From: a bacterium
GTDB lineage: Bacteria > Patescibacteriota > Minisyncoccia > Minisyncoccales > RBG-13-42-11
Reading direction: 5' to 3'
Assembly (NCBI GenBank): GCA_030646565.1
Contig: JAUSLA010000003.1
Location: forward strand, 1 to 6,972
Length of the DNA stretch: 6,972 nucleotides
Below are positions 5,286 through 6,972 of the stretch, one piece after another. Under the pieces are notes generated by a model. The model did not search any database. It was not told the DNA's origin and saw only the letters and a list, made by a program, of their open reading frames with translations. Each line of letters starts with the position of its first letter. Positions within the stretch are counted from its first letter, which is position 1. Position numbers and translations under genes: made by a program.

Positions 5286-5645
5286 ATGTTTAACAAGCAA
5301 GAAGTACAACATATCGCCAAACTCGCCAGATTAAGTTTGAGAGAAAAAGAAATAAAAAAATTTCAGAAAGATCTTTCTGCGGTTTTAGATTATTTTGATA
5401 AATTAAAAGGAGTTGAGGTCTCCGACGTAAAAACCACTAGCCATATTTTTGGAGCGATAAATGTGATGAGGGAAGACGAGGCGGGAAGTACGAAGTCTGA
5501 AGTACGAAAAAAAATGATGGAGCTGGCGCCGGAAACAAAAAATGGGTATTTAAAGGTAAAACCAATTACCCGAGTCGCGTCGATGAAAAGCTTTTCATCT
5601 CCACCTCGTTCCGTTTCGCGGGACTCGGTCAGCGAAGGGTTATGA
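5286..5645 (+). CDS. gatC: Asp-tRNA(Asn)/Glu-tRNA(Gln) amidotransferase subunit C
   Basis: GatC is the small subunit that wraps around GatA and stabilises the GatCAB complex. The family pattern is clear: EVQHIAKLARLSLREKEIKKFQKDL (6-30), LDYFDKLKGVEV (34-45), TTSHIFGAINVMREDEA (50-66), then MELAPETKNGYLKVK (77-91), the usual penultimate APExxxGYFKV motif. GatC proteins usually end there, at about 95 residues. This one has 119 because about 24 residues from R96 on are encoded by a hairpin repeat. A further short repeat encodes part of STKSEVRKK (about 68-76). The stop TGA overlaps the gatA ATG as ATGA, so the two are probably translationally coupled. No Shine-Dalgarno precedes the ATG, which directly follows a repeat element. 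Confidence 0.93.
   Translation: MFNKQEVQHIAKLARLSLREKEIKKFQKDLSAVLDYFDKLKGVEVSDVKTTSHIFGAINVMREDEAGSTKSEVRKKMMELAPETKNGYLKVKPITRVASMKSFSSPPRSVSRDSVSEGL
5486..5508. repeat. AAGTACGAAGT short repeat inside gatC
   Basis: Two AAGTACGAA units (5486-5494 and 5500-5508) lie in frame within gatC. The 11-mer AAGTACGAAGT also occurs in gatA at 6371-6381. TACGAA is the complement of the TTCGTA core of the repeats before rseP and proS, so these may be one family. Confidence 0.55.
5569..5639. repeat. Composite hairpin repeat forming the gatC C-terminal tail
   Basis: This is the inverted counterpart of the copy at about 640-713. It contains the perfect 9+9 palindrome GATGAAAAGCTTTTCATC (5582-5599), the module A stem GTTCCG (5608-5613)/CGGGAC (5619-5624) with one G-U pair, and ends in GGTCAGCGAAGGG. 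It is read through in frame, without a stop, up to the TGA that overlaps gatA. Confidence 0.8.
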
Positions 5646-6972
5646 AATTAACCGAACTTACAATCACTAAAGTTCACGAGGGATTAAAAAATAAAGAATT
5701 TTCCGCCCTTGAGCTTTGCAAGGCCTATTTGGGAAAAATAAAAGAAAAGGACAAAAAGATTTCTGCATTTCTTAATGTCCTAGAAGATTCGGCTTTATCC
5801 CAGGCAAAACAAATAGATGATTTAATTTCGGCCGGAAAAGAAATTCCGTTTTTAGCCGGCATGCCTTGCGCGATAAAAGACAACATCTTAGTTGAAGATA
5901 TAAAATGCACGGCCGGTTCAAAAATTTTGGAAAATTATACAGCTCCGTACGATGCCACGGTTATAAAAAAACTTAAAAAGCTAGGGGCAGTAATTTTAGG
6001 AAAAACCAATTTGGATGAATTTGCAATGGGTTCTTCCACGGAAAATTCTGCTTTTTTCCCGACCCGCAACCCATATGATCTAAGCAGGGTGCCAGGCGGA
6101 TCTTCGGGCGGTTCGGCGGCGGCTGTTGCGGCTGACATGGCAATTTTTGCTTTGGGTTCGGATACCGGAGGGTCAATCCGCCTGCCTGCTTCTTTCTGCG
6201 GGATAGTTGGTTTGAAGCCAACTTATGGAACTGTTTCCCGTTATGGTTTAATGGCATATGCTTCTTCTTTGGACCAGATAGGGCCAATGGCAAAAACAAT
6301 CGAAGATTGCCAGCTCGTGTTTGACGCCATAAAAGGCAAAGATCAGATGGATTCAACAAGCGTTGAATCAAAGTACGAAGTACAAAGTGTAAAGAAACGA
6401 AGCGATATTCAGATACCCGAGCGTAGCGAAGGGTGGAGAAGAAGGAATCTTCTTCGAACCTTCAGACACTTCGTTATTGGCATTCCTAAAGAATATTTTA
6501 TTAAAGGAATTGATCCGGATGTTGAGAAAGTTATAAAAAACGCGATTAAAAAATACGAAGAAATGGGAGCTAAAATTGAAGAGGTTAGTCTGCCTCATAC
6601 AGAATACGCTTTAGCGTGTTATTATATAATTGTGGCTTCTGAAGCTAGCGCCAACCTTGCCAGGTTTGACGGGATAAAATACGGGCTGTCGAAAACCGAG
6701 TCCCGCTTTTGCGGGACGAAGGTGAAGATGAAGACGCAGTCTTCATCGCCTTTTGAAAAACGAAAAGTGAAAAGCTTAATCGACGTTTATTTGGAAAGCA
6801 GGGGAGAGGGATTCGGGGCAGAAGCGAGAAGAAAAATAATGCTGGGAACTTATATTTTGTCGGTCGGGCATTATAAATCTTATTATCTTAAAGCCCAGAA
6901 AGTAAGGACTTTAATCAAAAACGATTTTGACAAGGCTTTTGAAAAAGTCGACGTCCTCATGACGCCTGTATC
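5642..6972 (+). CDS. gatA: Asp-tRNA(Asn)/Glu-tRNA(Gln) amidotransferase subunit A (3' end beyond window)
   Basis: GatA is the amidase-signature subunit. It hydrolyses glutamine, and the ammonia is used with GatB to amidate Glu-tRNA(Gln) or Asp-tRNA(Asn). The Ser-cisSer-Lys triad is complete and at the usual numbering: K79 in AIKDNI, S154 in GGSSGGS, S178 in DTGGSIR. Other marks are LGKTNLDEFAMGSSTENSAF, GLKPTYGTVSRYGL, IGIPKEYF, and YYLKAQKVRTLIKNDF near the visible end. The frame stays open for 443 codons to the window edge. Two places are longer than in family members I recall: residues about 244-277, before VIGIPKEYF, and about 349-380, between DGIKYG and SRGEGFG. Both hold hairpin repeats in frame. 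The start overlaps the gatC stop (ATGA), and gatB would be expected nearby but is not in view. Confidence 0.97.
   Translation, partial: MKLTELTITKVHEGLKNKEFSALELCKAYLGKIKEKDKKISAFLNVLEDSALSQAKQIDDLISAGKEIPFLAGMPCAIKDNILVEDIKCTAGSKILENYTAPYDATVIKKLKKLGAVILGKTNLDEFAMGSSTENSAFFPTRNPYDLSRVPGGSSGGSAAAVAADMAIFALGSDTGGSIRLPASFCGIVGLKPTYGTVSRYGLMAYASSLDQIGPMAKTIEDCQLVFDAIKGKDQMDSTSVESKYEVQSVKKRSDIQIPERSEGWRRRNLLRTFRHFVIGIPKEYFIKGIDPDVEKVIKNAIKKYEEMGAKIEEVSLPHTEYALACYYIIVASEASANLARFDGIKYGLSKTESRFCGTKVKMKTQSSSPFEKRKVKSLIDVYLESRGEGFGAEARRKIMLGTYILSVGHYKSYYLKAQKVRTLIKNDFDKAFEKVDVLMTPV
6371..6455. repeat. In-frame repeat block 1 inside gatA
   Basis: It has an AAGTACGAAGT short repeat (6371-6381), then 6414-6437, the exact 24-base reverse complement of the module C copy at 4096-4119, then a module B stem GAAGAAG (6438-6444)/CTTCTTC (6449-6455). 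It encodes a basic, low-complexity stretch (about residues 244-272), just before the conserved IGIPKEYF strand. By memory of S. aureus GatA, this linker is about 18 residues too long. Confidence 0.8.
6695..6750. repeat. In-frame 56-nt A+B hairpin element inside gatA
   Basis: Module A is GTCCCGC (6700-6706), loop TTTT, GCGGGAC (6711-6717). Module B is GATGAAGAC (6727-6735), loop GCA, GTCTTCATC (6739-6747). It encodes residues T352-P370, a Ser/Lys-rich insert between DGIKYG and the conserved SRGEGFG. It is the same element, inverted, as the mreB-gatC spacer (5228-5283). Confidence 0.88.

Noticed and set aside
440..6750. Classical insertion sequence or MITE with a transposase in the window
   Set aside because: No transposase frame is present and no clear target duplications could be identified by eye at the element edges.

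Overview
The window reads as a piece of a streamlined bacterial chromosome, most likely from the Candidate Phyla Radiation (Patescibacteria, Parcubacteria-like). This is an inference. It rests on the compact housekeeping gene set, the AT-leaning composition with many A-rich codons, the short prolyl-tRNA synthetase without an editing domain, the collapsed frr-rseP-proS order, and the lack of clear Shine-Dalgarno sites. Every supported gene is on the + strand.

Layout: (1) 2-478 is the 3' end of a gene resembling the acyl-CoA dehydratase activase-related family, closed by a strong hairpin terminator. (2) 503-748 is non-coding and built almost wholly of small hairpin repeats. It ends in a plausible promoter for a leaderless frr. 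(3) frr (749-1306) encodes ribosome recycling factor. (4) 1307-1613 is non-coding, with an inverted repeat and a run of ATTCGTA repeats. (5) rseP (1614-2690) encodes a site-2 membrane protease. (6) 2691-2836 is a repeat-rich spacer. (7) proS (2837-4120) encodes prolyl-tRNA synthetase. (8) mreB (4165-5226) encodes the actin-like shape protein. (9) gatC (5286-5645) and gatA (5642 to the window end, incomplete) encode two subunits of the tRNA-dependent amidotransferase.

Functionally this is core machinery: ribosome recycling, tRNA charging with proline, conversion of Glu-tRNA(Gln)/Asp-tRNA(Asn) to Gln-tRNA(Gln)/Asn-tRNA(Asn), envelope proteolysis and cell shape. In many bacteria frr and rseP are separated by uppS, cdsA and dxr, with proS after rseP. 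Here those middle genes are absent.

The most striking thing is a family of modular hairpin repeats dispersed through the window in both orientations. They have a GTCCCGC/GCGGGAC hairpin (module A), a purine-rich 9-bp hairpin with a loop of about 3 nt (module B) and a CCCTTCGC...GCTCGGG interrupted palindrome (module C). They fill the spacers and also lie inside reading frames. They form the C-terminal tails of the first gene, ProS and GatC, and two in-frame insertions within GatA. Stem differences between copies are compensated. They resemble in behaviour, though not demonstrably in descent, the palindromic elements of Rickettsia that insert in frame in proteins.
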